Of a DNA stretch of 39,971 bases, positions 30,886-39,847 are shown piece after piece (the first letter of the stretch is position 1; each line of letters opens with the position of its first letter). The notes beneath the pieces are model-generated. The model saw only the letters and a program-made list of their open reading frames with translations. It ran no database searches and was not told the origin of the DNA. Where the stretch lies: positions 1-39,971 of the forward strand of contig CAZVAQ010000013.1 of the NCBI GenBank assembly GCA_964625145.1, in the 5' to 3' direction. The translations under genes and the position numbers were made by a program. The DNA comes from CAYTRP01 sp964625145. Its GTDB lineage: Bacteria; Sumerlaeota; Sumerlaeia; SLMS01; JAHLLQ01.

Positions 30886-33354
30886 ATGTCGACAGAGAAC
30901 CACGGCCAAACAGGAGGAGCGGGATCCGGCGAACCCGGACAGATGTTCCTCATGCGCCAGAACTCGCCATTCGGCTCGGGGCGTCCGCCGGGTTCCCCTG
31001 CTCCCAGCCTTCCCGCACAAGCAGGCATCGGTGCTCCAGCAGGACAGACGTCCACCCCTCAACAAAACCCCTTCGAGCAGTATGTAAAGCCACTCATCAA
31101 GGGTGCCTGGCTGATCGCCTTCGTCACGGTCTTGTTCCTCGGGCTGGGATTGTATCAGTATCGGCAGACCCCGCCCGTTTACTATTCCAACGCCGTGATC
31201 CGGTATGAGCCCGGCCGCGGACAGATGATCGACTTCGGCGAGCGCTCGTCAGTGCTCTACCAGCGCGACGAGTTGAAGACCGCCGTCGAGATGATTCGCA
31301 GCCGCCGCACGGCATCGGCCGTTCTGGAAGCACTGATGCCGCCGGGGAACGACCAGGCAGAGTCCGCGACGGCTCCGTTGGTGGTGGACGATTCGCCGCT
31401 GGCCAAGCTGCGCAAGGGATTGGGCAATACCTACCGATGGGTCCTGTCGCGAATTGTGACATTCAACGAGCCAAGCATGGATCCCACGGAGCTGAGGCTG
31501 CAGAACGCGGCCCTGGGCCTGCTGGCCAATACGACGGTTCGGCAGCGGGCGGAAACCAAGTTGATTGATATCCGTGTCCGAAGCAACAACCCGGACCGGG
31601 CCAAGCGCATCGCCGACGAGTTCGCCACTCAGTTCATGCGCCGCGTGAACCAGGAGCGCCGGCAGACCTTCGCTTACCGCCAGGATTACCTGACGCAGCA
31701 GGTCAACGATGTGAAGGAGCAACTGGCCGCTGCGGAACGGCGCCTGCAGGAGTTCAGCGGGCAATCCGACCTCCGCCTGCTCCAGGAAGCCCGTGAGACC
31801 GCCATCACGACCATGAATTCGCTGAATGCCGAGATCGAGAATTTGCGCAATGACCTGGCCGTGTTGCAGGCTGATTCCGTCGCCGCAGACGACGAGCGCC
31901 TGCGGGAGCTGCTGATTCTCCGCGATCCATACTATGAGAACTTCACGAAACGGCTCTCCGAGCTGCGCATCTCCCGTGCCCGGCTAAGCACCGAAAGTCT
32001 GGAAGCATATCGGCCGCTGGAATTGATCGATCAGGAAATCAGGATTCTTGAAGATCAACTGAAGGAGACTGCCGAGACCTTCCAACGGCGGAAGCAGGAT
32101 GAGGTTCGTATCTCCCAACTCCGCCTTGCCTCCCTGGAAGAACGGCTTCGCGAACACGAGCTGACGGTCTCCAACATTGAGACCCAGATGATCGAATACC
32201 GCGTGATGGAGCGCGATGTCGAATCCACCCGTCAGATTTTCAACACGTTGATCGACCAAACCAAGCGAATGGACATCAACAATGACATCGACCCGACATT
32301 CGTCACGGTCGAGGATTGGGGCACTGTCGCTTCTGTGCCGTCGGAGCCGCGCCTGAGCTCGACATTGTCGCGATTCGGGCTCTTCGGGGTGCTGCTCGGC
32401 GTCGCCCTTGTCTTCGGGTTGAACTATCTGGACCGCACTGTGCGCAACCCCATGGTTGTCGAACAGACGCTGCGACTGCCCAGTCTGGGCTTCGTCCCCT
32501 TCCTTCCCGTGTCCAAGTTGCGCTATCGAATGGCCGGAAAGAAGACCCGTCGTGTCACCGAGGTGCTGGAGCTGAATACCCAGATGGCCGAGGGGGAAGC
32601 ATTCCGCTACCTGCGCACATCGATCCAGTATTCCAGCCCCGAGCATCCTCCCCAAGTCATCCTTGTCACCAGTTGTTACCCACAAGAAGGCAAATCAACG
32701 GTCGCCTCCAATCTGGCCGTCTTCTTTGCCGAGCGCGGAGACCGTACGCTGTTGATTGACGCGGATCTCAAGCGCCCGAGCCAGCATCGGATCTTCCATT
32801 GCAGCAAGCGTCCGGGATTGTCGGATGTCCTGGCTGGTGTCGCCACCCCCGAGGAGGCGATCGTCCAAACTCCGGCGGCCGGTCTCGAACTCCTTCCCGC
32901 TGGTCGCATCTCGCCCTCCCCCATTGCCCTGCTGGAGAGTCAGGCGATGGTGGACCTCATTGGGAAGCTGCGCAGACGATACAGCACCATCATCATGGAT
33001 TCCGCGCCCGTCTATGGCATGGCCGACACGATCATCCTCTCAACACGCGTGGACGGCGTCGTCATGGTGGTGAAGCACGGCAAGACGCTGCTGGACGTGC
33101 TGGACCGGACAACCAGCAAGCTCCGCTCCGTCGGCGCCACGGTGCTTGGCGTGGTCTACAACAACACCGTCAGGTCCGGTGGCAAGAAGGGCTACGGCGC
33201 TTATGGCTATGGCTACGGTTACGGTTACGGCTACGGCCGCGCCTATACCTACGAACCAATGACCCCCGAAGAACCTGATGAGCTCTTGAGCCCTCCGGAA
33301 ACGGCAGACGGCAAGGCAGAGAAGGAAACCGCGGGAACTACTGACCCCCGCTGA
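30886..33354 (+). CDS. Wzc-like chain-length determinant and bacterial tyrosine kinase
   Basis: 822 residues. A disordered Gly/Pro-rich N-terminus (1-60) precedes membrane helix 1 (about 73-92), a Wzz domain with a long coiled-coil periplasmic region (about 225-450), helix 2 (about 492-512), and a cytoplasmic BY-kinase. Kinase motifs: Walker A SCYPQEGKST (about 596), Walker A' TLLIDADLKRP (about 620) and Walker B IIMDSAP (about 703). The tail holds a tyrosine cluster, GYGAYGYGYGYGYGYGRAYT (about 767-786), the expected autophosphorylation site. It controls polymer length and export of capsule or exopolysaccharide. GAGGTGAG precedes the ATG. Next gene is the Wza-like exporter. Confidence 0.94.
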   Translation: MSTENHGQTGGAGSGEPGQMFLMRQNSPFGSGRPPGSPAPSLPAQAGIGAPAGQTSTPQQNPFEQYVKPLIKGAWLIAFVTVLFLGLGLYQYRQTPPVYYSNAVIRYEPGRGQMIDFGERSSVLYQRDELKTAVEMIRSRRTASAVLEALMPPGNDQAESATAPLVVDDSPLAKLRKGLGNTYRWVLSRIVTFNEPSMDPTELRLQNAALGLLANTTVRQRAETKLIDIRVRSNNPDRAKRIADEFATQFMRRVNQERRQTFAYRQDYLTQQVNDVKEQLAAAERRLQEFSGQSDLRLLQEARETAITTMNSLNAEIENLRNDLAVLQADSVAADDERLRELLILRDPYYENFTKRLSELRISRARLSTESLEAYRPLELIDQEIRILEDQLKETAETFQRRKQDEVRISQLRLASLEERLREHELTVSNIETQMIEYRVMERDVESTRQIFNTLIDQTKRMDINNDIDPTFVTVEDWGTVASVPSEPRLSSTLSRFGLFGVLLGVALVFGLNYLDRTVRNPMVVEQTLRLPSLGFVPFLPVSKLRYRMAGKKTRRVTEVLELNTQMAEGEAFRYLRTSIQYSSPEHPPQVILVTSCYPQEGKSTVASNLAVFFAERGDRTLLIDADLKRPSQHRIFHCSKRPGLSDVLAGVATPEEAIVQTPAAGLELLPAGRISPSPIALLESQAMVDLIGKLRRRYSTIIMDSAPVYGMADTIILSTRVDGVVMVVKHGKTLLDVLDRTTSKLRSVGATVLGVVYNNTVRSGGKKGYGAYGYGYGYGYGYGRAYTYEPMTPEEPDELLSPPETADGKAEKETAGTTDPR

Positions 33355-33430
33355 GGTCAAAATGTACGGAATCAATGAAGCCGCTTGAACCCAGGCATTG
33401 GGCATCGAGCGCACCGAGGGAGACGCTCCA

Positions 33431-34651
33431 TTGCAGCAAGAGAAGAGTTGGTCGGCGATTTGGCTCTTGAGGCTGATGGTACTGCTTGTTGCCGCCGGGA
33501 TCTGTGCCGGCACAATGGCAGGTTGTGGTGGCAGGGGGCCGAAGAGCCCCAACCCTCCCCCACCGATCGATCCCCAACGCGCACAGTGGGAGCGAGAATT
33601 CGCACATTTGCTGACAGCGGAAATGCAGCTTCCCACATGGCGCGAGTATGTCATCGGCCCGGGGGATACGATCTCGATCACGATGGTCGGAAGACCGGAC
33701 ATCTTCGGCTTCGCCCAGTCGGGCAATCTGGATTCAGGTACGGGCGAAGGAAGTCAAAGAGGGCCGCAGAACATCCTCGGAACCCTGACGGTCCAGATCA
33801 CGGAAAATCCGAGCATCATCCTCCCCTATGTGGGAGAAGTCCAGGTCCACGGCCGGACTGCATCGCAACTTCAGGAGGATCTGCGGGAAATATACGCCAA
33901 GGTCATCCGCGATCCCCAGCCAATCGTGCTGATTGAGGAGTTCTACCAGAATCAGGTTGCCGTGCTGGGCGCAGTGGTCTCACCGGGGCGATATCCCTTG
34001 GATGTCGGTGACACTCTACTCGACCTGATCTTCAAGGCCAACGGCGCCAACGTGGGCCGGGGGAATCCGCCCGCCCGCATCTTGAAGATTTTTCGCGAGA
34101 AGGTCAGTATGGTGGAGCGCAGCCAGCTCCCCCCGGAGGAGTTGCTGGACAGACTGCGCGAAGGCGACATCCTCAAGCCTCGCGAGGAGATCCTGGTTCC
34201 TCTCGATGAGTTCCTCATCGGCGGGGATCTCTCATACAACATCCCCCTTCAAGCCAATGACATCGTCTATCTCCAACCAGCAGGCACCATCAACGTGCAT
34301 GGGCTTGTCAACCGCCCGCGCGTGGTCTTCCTCGGCCCCAGCCTGCGAACCGTTGTGCAGGTCCTGACAGAAACGGGAGGACTGAAGTTCGCCGCGCAGT
34401 CGACCATCGAAGTCGTGCGGACAAATCCCGACGGGTCGGAAACGAGCTTTTACATGAACGCGCGGCGCATGGTGAAGCGCCGTGACGCGGATTTCGTCCT
34501 CCGGGAAAACGACCAGGTGTTCGTTTACCGCAACCCGTGGCGCTCGGTGGTGGCCTACGTCGAGAGCATCTTCAAGTCCGGACTCAGCGCTGCAGGCAGC
34601 GCCACCTATGGACCGGCCTTTGACACCAACAACAATAACTCGAACAATTAA
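33431..34651 (+). CDS. Wza-like polysaccharide export lipoprotein (OPX family)
   Basis: About 406 residues. The N-terminus has a lipoprotein-type signal peptide (SAIWLLRLMVLLVAAG) with the lipobox-like TMAGC, placing Cys at residue 32. The Poly_export domain starts YVIGPGDTISITMVGRPDI (about 75-145), followed by SLBB-like repeats (about 155-235 and 275-370, e.g. VAVLGAVVSPGRYPLDVG and INVHGLVNRPRVVFLG). OPX proteins form the outer-membrane or periplasmic conduit for exopolysaccharide. I chose TTG 33431 because GAGGGAG lies 9 bases before it; TTG 33398 is the longest possibility but has no site. A C-terminal membrane-spanning helix like that of Wza is not obvious. Confidence 0.9.
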   Translation: MQQEKSWSAIWLLRLMVLLVAAGICAGTMAGCGGRGPKSPNPPPPIDPQRAQWEREFAHLLTAEMQLPTWREYVIGPGDTISITMVGRPDIFGFAQSGNLDSGTGEGSQRGPQNILGTLTVQITENPSIILPYVGEVQVHGRTASQLQEDLREIYAKVIRDPQPIVLIEEFYQNQVAVLGAVVSPGRYPLDVGDTLLDLIFKANGANVGRGNPPARILKIFREKVSMVERSQLPPEELLDRLREGDILKPREEILVPLDEFLIGGDLSYNIPLQANDIVYLQPAGTINVHGLVNRPRVVFLGPSLRTVVQVLTETGGLKFAAQSTIEVVRTNPDGSETSFYMNARRMVKRRDADFVLRENDQVFVYRNPWRSVVAYVESIFKSGLSAAGSATYGPAFDTNNNNSNN

Positions 34652-34681
34652 GGCGGCAGTCGGGCCCAAGGCCCTCCAGAC

Positions 34682-35308
34682 ATGAGCACCACCACAGACA
34701 CCCCTAGTCTTCATTGGCACGCCGTTTACACGCGGGCGCTTCGCGAAGCCGAAGTCGCCCGCGCTCTCGGCGGGATGGATTCGGTGTCGGAAGTACTCCT
34801 GCCGGTCTTCAACCGGCTGAAGCCGCGCCGGGAGCAGGGTGTTCGAGTCATCGACCTCCACGAGGCCATGTTTCCCAACTATGTCCTGTTCCGTGCGAGC
34901 CTGGACCGCGACACCCTTCGCGAGATCATGCGCGTCGAGGCCGTCCAATATGTGCTCGGCACACAACCCGACCGTCCATCGCCGATACCAGATGCGGAGA
35001 TTCAACTCGTGCGGCACCTTGCCGATTGCGACCGGGATCCCCGATTGGGTGAGGAGCCGCTGAAGGGCCGCGTTGCCCGCGTGGTTGCGGGGCCACTTAG
35101 AGGCGTTGAAGGATTGGTCCTGTGGCGAAATCAGCGCGAAGCGCGATTGGCGACCCGCGTAAAGCTCGCTGCGGGCAGCTTTGAGATTCGACTGCCGCTG
35201 GATGTGCTGGCGTTGTCACGCGATTGTCAGTGGTCTACCGGCGAACCCGTCATGACCAGGCACCGCGGTGGCCGGCGAGGCCGCAGAAGCGGCAGCGTCG
35301 TAGCTTGA
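34682..35308 (+). CDS. Specialised NusG paralog (RfaH/LoaP-like antiterminator)
   Basis: 208 residues. The NGN domain starts LHWHAVYTRALREAEVARAL (about residues 10-29), the typical opening of NusG proteins, and includes MFPNYVLFRASLD (about 63-75). A KOW domain follows with LKGRVARVVAGPLRGVEGLV (about 127-146). A basic Arg/Gly tail ends the protein. Housekeeping NusG normally sits by secE and rplK; its position inside a glycan operon marks this as an operon-specific paralog that binds RNA polymerase and prevents early termination of long polysaccharide operons. Target sequence or hairpin is not proven; see the leader at 35403-35421. Confidence 0.88.
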   Translation: MSTTTDTPSLHWHAVYTRALREAEVARALGGMDSVSEVLLPVFNRLKPRREQGVRVIDLHEAMFPNYVLFRASLDRDTLREIMRVEAVQYVLGTQPDRPSPIPDAEIQLVRHLADCDRDPRLGEEPLKGRVARVVAGPLRGVEGLVLWRNQREARLATRVKLAAGSFEIRLPLDVLALSRDCQWSTGEPVMTRHRGGRRGRRSGSVVA

Positions 35309-35364
35309 AAGTATACCCTTTACCTTTTGTTCCTTCAATTCCTTTCGCAGGTTCGGTGTTGGCA

Positions 35365-35393
35365 TTGACAGCCTTGTGACCGGCGGGACTAAT
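35365..35393 (+). promoter_or_regulatory. Sigma-70-type promoter candidate
   Basis: TTGACA (35365-35370), a perfect -35, is followed at exactly 17 bp by ACTAAT (35388-35393), matching four of six -10 positions. Transcription would start near 35400 and read into the ABC exporter gene. Confidence 0.5.
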
Positions 35394-35402
35394 TTGTCGT
35401 GC

Positions 35403-35421
35403 AGGGCGCAGGTCGCGCCCT
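35403..35421 (+). promoter_or_regulatory. Leader RNA hairpin, possible antiterminator recognition element
   Basis: AGGGCGC (35403-35409) pairs perfectly with GCGCCCT (35415-35421) around the loop AGGTC. It would be at the very 5' end of RNA from the promoter above. LoaP-type NusG paralogs are known to recognise a leader hairpin; the link here is inference from position. Confidence 0.35.
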
Positions 35422-35671
35422 TCACCGGTTGGTTGGATCGCCATGGCTCCCCTCTCGGTCACGATTGAGAGCGCGTTGCAGCCGGGCCGATACCGTCCGC
35501 CGATCCTGCAAGATACGATTTCGTCTTTGCATCCCAAAGACGGAATGGTTTTGTTTGTCCAATGCCATCATCCTGCCGATTCCCTTTCCGGATCCACCCT
35601 TGTCCATCAATTCGCTGATCAAGTCAGCCTCCCGGCCAATCGTGCCACAAGCCACCCGCCGGCGGCTGCGG

Positions 35672-37435
35672 ATGATGCTCGATCTTGTTGGCTTGAATAA
35701 TCGCCGGCGGTTGGTCTTCCAGCTCGGGATCAACGCGGGTCTGGGAGTCATGGAGGTCCTCTCCATCGTCTCGGTCTTTCCGTTTCTGGCCGTGGCCGCC
35801 CACCCGGAGTTCATCTGGTCCAATGAGTACCTCAATACGGCCTACAAGACGATGGGCTTCACCGGTGAGCGGCGATTCCTGCTGTTCCTGGGGTTCGTGC
35901 TGCTGGGGATGATGATCGCCACGAATGCCGCAACGATCCTGGTGCGGACGATCAACACGCGCTTCATCGAAAACCTGACCCATGAGCTGAGCGCGGCCCT
36001 GGCCCGCAACTACCTGCGCCAGCCCTACCCATTCTTTTTGGGCATGCATACTTCCACGATCTATGCGCGGCTGGCCGGCGACGTGCAGGCGGTCGGGCAG
36101 AACGTCTTTCGGCCGGCTTTCGAAGTATGCGCGAAATCAATCTCGGCGGGGCTGATCTGCCTGACGCTGTTTCTGGTCAACCCGATTGCGGCGCTGGTTG
36201 TCGTCGCGCTGCTCATGGGTGGCTATGTGGTCATCTACCATGTGATCAAGAGCCGGCTCACACGGCTGGGAGCCCAGATGCGCGAGAGCAATCGCTTGAA
36301 GACCAAGCGCATGCACGAGTGTTTTTCCGGCATCAAGGTCGCCAAGGTCATGGGGCTGGAGGAGCACCTGCTCCGGCGGTTCGAGCACTACTCCGCCATT
36401 GTGGCCCGCGAGAAGGTCTCCCAAAGCCTTTATCAAACGATCCCGGTGCACATCATGGAGATTTTCGTGTTTGTCCTGGTTGTCGCGGGCACGCTATATG
36501 TCGTCTCCACGTTTGAGAACTTCGCGGAAGCGGTACCCGTCTTGGGTCTGTACGCCTTTGGGGCGTATCGCGTGAAGCCCGGATTCCAGTCCATCTATGC
36601 CTCTTTTGCCAGCATCCAGGTGGGCCTGCCTCGCGTCGAAGCCGTCTATGAGCATATGCAGCTGCGCGGACCGGCTCAACCCGCTCCGGAAACGATCCTG
36701 GCAACGGACGAATCCACCGAAGCCGTCGACGCCGGCGAGCGGCCCATCATCGAGTTTCGCGATGTGGTGTTCCGCTATGAATCGGCCGAGCGGCCAACGC
36801 TGGTGGGCATCAACATGGCCATCGCGCGCAACACCACCGTGGGCATTCGCGGTGTGACTGGATCGGGAAAGACAACAATGCTCGACCTGATCATGGGGTT
36901 GTTGGTGCCGACCGATGGGACGATCCTGATCGATGGCCGGCCCATGTGCACCGAACAGTCTGTCCGAGCCTGGCAACGCCGCGTGGGTTATGTGCCCCAG
37001 GACATCTACCTGACCGATGGGACGGTCGCGGAAAACATCGCGTTCGGGTTGGAAGCCGACACCATTGATATGGACGCGGTGAAGCGTGCGGCGCGCATGG
37101 CCCAGATCGCCGATTTTGTGGAGTCGCAGCTTCCCAATGGCTATGACACCACCGTCGGCGAACGGGGCGTGCGTTTGTCCGGCGGGCAGCGCCAGCGTAT
37201 CGGCATTGCGCGCGCGCTGTATTACAACCCCGACGTATTGGTGTTCGATGAGGCCACCAGCGCGCTGGACAATGAAACCGAGGCGGCGCTGATGCAGTCG
37301 GTGCACGCGCTGTCGCACCAGCTCACAATCATCATGGTCGCGCACCGGTTGAGCACGCTGGAAGGCTGCGACGAGATTGTAAAGCTGGAGGATGGGAGGG
37401 TTGCGGAGGCTGCGCTCGCTGCCCGCACTCCCTGA
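35672..37435 (+). CDS. ABC exporter/flippase, fused permease and ATPase (PglK/MsbA-like)
   Basis: About 587 residues from ATG 35672. The N-terminal half has six membrane helices (about 10-320). The C-terminal ATPase has Walker A GVTGSGKTTM (about 393-402), Q-loop YVPQDIYLTDG, signature LSGGQRQRIGIARAL (about 503-517), Walker B VLVFDEATSALD and the H-loop HRLS. Full half-transporters of this PglK type flip lipid-linked oligosaccharides across the inner membrane, which fits the glycan locus. The start is uncertain: TTG 35600 or GTG 35399 would lengthen it, but the first helix begins soon after 35672, and the earlier sequence looks non-coding. Confidence 0.9.
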   Translation: MMLDLVGLNNRRRLVFQLGINAGLGVMEVLSIVSVFPFLAVAAHPEFIWSNEYLNTAYKTMGFTGERRFLLFLGFVLLGMMIATNAATILVRTINTRFIENLTHELSAALARNYLRQPYPFFLGMHTSTIYARLAGDVQAVGQNVFRPAFEVCAKSISAGLICLTLFLVNPIAALVVVALLMGGYVVIYHVIKSRLTRLGAQMRESNRLKTKRMHECFSGIKVAKVMGLEEHLLRRFEHYSAIVAREKVSQSLYQTIPVHIMEIFVFVLVVAGTLYVVSTFENFAEAVPVLGLYAFGAYRVKPGFQSIYASFASIQVGLPRVEAVYEHMQLRGPAQPAPETILATDESTEAVDAGERPIIEFRDVVFRYESAERPTLVGINMAIARNTTVGIRGVTGSGKTTMLDLIMGLLVPTDGTILIDGRPMCTEQSVRAWQRRVGYVPQDIYLTDGTVAENIAFGLEADTIDMDAVKRAARMAQIADFVESQLPNGYDTTVGERGVRLSGGQRQRIGIARALYYNPDVLVFDEATSALDNETEAALMQSVHALSHQLTIIMVAHRLSTLEGCDEIVKLEDGRVAEAALAARTP

Positions 37436-37444
37436 CCCACCTCC

Positions 37445-38325
37445 ATGTGGAAGATCATCCGCCGGCCATTGGAGATTGTGAAGTTGGATGGGGCGGCGCG
37501 GGCGGTGGGGGATTCGGTCGATGAATGGGCGTTTCGTTTCACGGGTAACACCAGGCGTGATGTGGCCCGGCCGGACCCGGGGACGTTGCCGTGCCCGTTC
37601 TTCATCGTTTTGGCCCCCTATCGCTCCGGGACCAATCTGCTCATTCGCTCCATGAATGATCTGGAAGGCTGCACGGTTTTTTCGGAGTTGTTCAATCCGA
37701 ATGGTCCGTTGTTCGGACCACCGGTGTTGACGGAATGGAACAAGGATCCGGCGTTGAGGCGGGAGCGGAACCGGGACCCGTTGGGGTTCTTGGAGCGTCG
37801 GGTGTTGGCGCACGCGCGGCCGGAAATGCGGGCGCTGGGGTTCAAGTTGATGTACGAGGAGGCGCGCTGGGGGGCGGTGGCGCGGGTGAGGCGGTGGCTG
37901 GCGCGGCACCGCTCGATCCGGGTGGTGCATCTGGTGCGGGCAATGTGCTGGAGCAGCTCGTCTCCTGGCGGATCTGTTGCCAGAACCGGCAGTGGGTGAT
38001 TGCCTCGCAGCCCCGCGAGGACCGGCCGAACGAGTCGCTGCGCAAGCCGATTCCGGAGTTGAGGTTGGGGGCACTGGAGACGCGGTTGTTTTTCCGGCAT
38101 GTGGAGCGGCGGCAGGAAGAGGCGCGGCGGCTGCAGGCGACGCACCCGTTCCTGGAGATCGCGTACGAGGATTTGTCCGAGCAGTTTGCGGAGACGATGG
38201 CGCGGGTGCAGGGTTTTTTGGAGTTGCCGGGCGAGGCGCCGGCGCCGGCGACGCAGAAGATGACGACGAAGCGGCCGGCGGAGATTGTGCACAATTACGA
38301 GGCGCTGAAGCGGCGGATGAAGGGG
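37445..38325 (+). pseudogene. Sulfotransferase-like gene with a frameshift
   Basis: The protein FFIVLAPYRSGTNLLIRSMN (about residues 52-71) matches the PAPS 5'-phosphosulfate-binding loop of Stf0-type sulfotransferases. Reading runs in one frame to RVVHLVR at about 37939, then homology continues one frame lower as NVLEQLVSWRICCQNRQWV and on to the C-terminal KRPAEIVHNYEALKRRMKGT. The expected Arg-Asn-Val-Leu junction is restored by a single extra base at 37940-37941, so either the gene is broken or one base is missing from the assembly. Third codon positions are strikingly G-rich compared with neighbours. It would sulfate a glycan or lipid. Nine bp after the ABC exporter. Confidence 0.7.
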
Positions 38326-38729
38326 ACCGGTCTCGCGATCTGGTCCGAGCTCTTCCCGGGGCGCGGATCATTGGCTTCGATATCGATCTTGGCCACATCC
38401 GGTCGAATTTGGAGAACCTGAAGATCAGGGGAGCCTTTCGGGATGGCGACCCTGAGCTGCACGAGTTCGATCAATTCCTCGACAATCGCGAGCTGTTGGC
38501 ATCGATCCTGGGCGATGACCGCATCGACGTTTACATCGACGACGGGTTTCACTCGATCGAGAGCATCATGACGACCCTTCGTAGCGCCACGCCTGTGCTC
38601 GCTGATCGTTTCGTTTGCTTCATCGAGGACAACAGCAAGGTGCATGAGGAAATTAGGAGGGCGTTTCCGGAGTTCAGCGTGGAATCCTGTGAAAGACTTT
38701 CGGTGGTGACCCCGGCAGAGACTCAATGA
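38320..38729 (+). pseudogene. Truncated, frameshifted SAM-methyltransferase fragment
   Basis: About 135 residues resembling the C-terminal two thirds of a class I methyltransferase: LAIWSELFPG, then after a one-base shift in a G run (38358-38361) ARIIGFDIDLGHIRSNL, HEFDQFLDN, IDVYIDDGFHSIESIM and FVCFIEDNSKVHEEI. The usual N-terminus and the SAM-binding EIGxGxG motif are absent; instead the frame is continuous with the end of the sulfotransferase. Restoring both missing bases would give one ~428-residue frame from 37445 to 38729. Either a deletion fused two genes or the assembly is chimeric here. Confidence 0.65.
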
Positions 38730-38793
38730 TGGATCCAGTGCCAATCCATGTCCTATTCCCACTCAATCGTCAAGTTCGGGAGGCACGACAGTA

Positions 38794-39846
38794 GTGGGTC
38801 TTTTTGACTACGCCTCGCGGAAGCTGGCAACTATTCGCCGCGTTGGCATTGGCACGGCGTTGCGGCACAAGCTGCATCAGGCTTGGTGTCACCTTGTCCG
38901 CTTGTTTGGTCTTCAGGCTTTGGATGACCGCCTTTTTCTGCTGCAGGAGCGGCTGCAGGGATTCCCGCATGAGATCGAGCGGGCTTCCAAGCTTCTCGGG
39001 TATGTCCCTGACCTGAAGAACCCACAGAGCTTCAATGAGAAGCTGTTGTGGAAGAAGTGCCATGTGCGGGATCCGCTGCTGCCGATCATTGGGGACAAGA
39101 TCAGAGTCCGGGACTACGTCCGTGCGGTGTTGGGGGACGCCGAGGCCGACCGGCTACTTGTGCCGATTCTTTATTCAACGAATCGCCCCGAGTCGATCCC
39201 CTTCGGAGACCTGCCGGAGGAGTACATCATCAAGTCCAATCATGGTTCGGGTACGAATCTGATAATCAGGAAGGACTCTCCGATTGATCGTGAGGAGATC
39301 ATCCGTACCTGCCAGGGCTGGCTTCGCCAGCCTTACGGTCTTCGGAAGCATGAATGGCATTATCAGAGGATTCCCAGACGGATACTGATCGAGCCCCTTG
39401 TGCCGAGCACCGTGGGAGAGATTCCTGCGGACTACAAGCTGCTTTTCTTTGACGGAACTTTTCGCCTTCTTCAGATTCATCAAGGTCGCTTTGGCGACTA
39501 TACCATGACTCTATTCGATCAGGTTTTGAGACGATTGGATGTGCGCTGGAAAATCCGCCCTTCTTGTGAGCCCATCTCACTTGATGGTGTTTCTAAGATG
39601 ATTGAGATAGGTGAGAGACTTTCAAAGCCCTTTGATTTCATCCGGGTAGATTTCTACTGGACTGGAGAGCGAGTCTATTTTGGCGAGTTGACCGCCTTCC
39701 CAGCATCAGGGACTTCGCCGATAGATCCTAGGGAGTTCGACTTTGAGCTCGGCAGCTATTGGAGTCTGAATCGTCGTGGGGGTTTTGGTCCCGATAGGCT
39801 TGCTATGCTGAGCAGTTCACGCACCCGTAAGATGGAGGCCGGTTAA
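38794..39846 (+). CDS. TupA-like ATP-grasp protein
   Basis: 350 residues from GTG 38794, with GGGAGG ten bases upstream. The family signature is clear: LGYVPDLKNPQSFNEKLLWK (about 67-86), LLPIIGDKIRVRDYVRAVLG, YIIKSNHGSGTNLII (about 145-159) as the nucleotide-binding strand and loop, DYKLLFFDGTFRLLQIHQGR, and DFIRVDFYWTGERVYFGELT near the C-terminus with metal-binding acids. TupA-like ATP-grasp proteins occur in teichuronopeptide and other surface-polysaccharide loci and probably join an amino acid or acid to a glycan using ATP. Here it fits as a decorating enzyme of the exported polymer. Codon use is less GC-rich towards its 3' end than upstream genes. Confidence 0.88.
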   Translation: MGLFDYASRKLATIRRVGIGTALRHKLHQAWCHLVRLFGLQALDDRLFLLQERLQGFPHEIERASKLLGYVPDLKNPQSFNEKLLWKKCHVRDPLLPIIGDKIRVRDYVRAVLGDAEADRLLVPILYSTNRPESIPFGDLPEEYIIKSNHGSGTNLIIRKDSPIDREEIIRTCQGWLRQPYGLRKHEWHYQRIPRRILIEPLVPSTVGEIPADYKLLFFDGTFRLLQIHQGRFGDYTMTLFDQVLRRLDVRWKIRPSCEPISLDGVSKMIEIGERLSKPFDFIRVDFYWTGERVYFGELTAFPASGTSPIDPREFDFELGSYWSLNRRGGFGPDRLAMLSSSRTRKMEAG

Positions 39847-39847
39847 C

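Larger units (their letters stand above)
35309..35671 (+). other. Leader region between the NusG paralog and the ABC exporter
   Basis: About 363 bp without a convincing gene. It holds an AT/pyrimidine-rich stretch (about 35310-35345), a good promoter candidate at 35365-35393 and a 7-bp hairpin at 35403-35421. The frame of the downstream gene stays open here from 35399, but its translation is Arg/Cys/Pro-rich and not membrane-protein-like. Confidence 0.55.
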
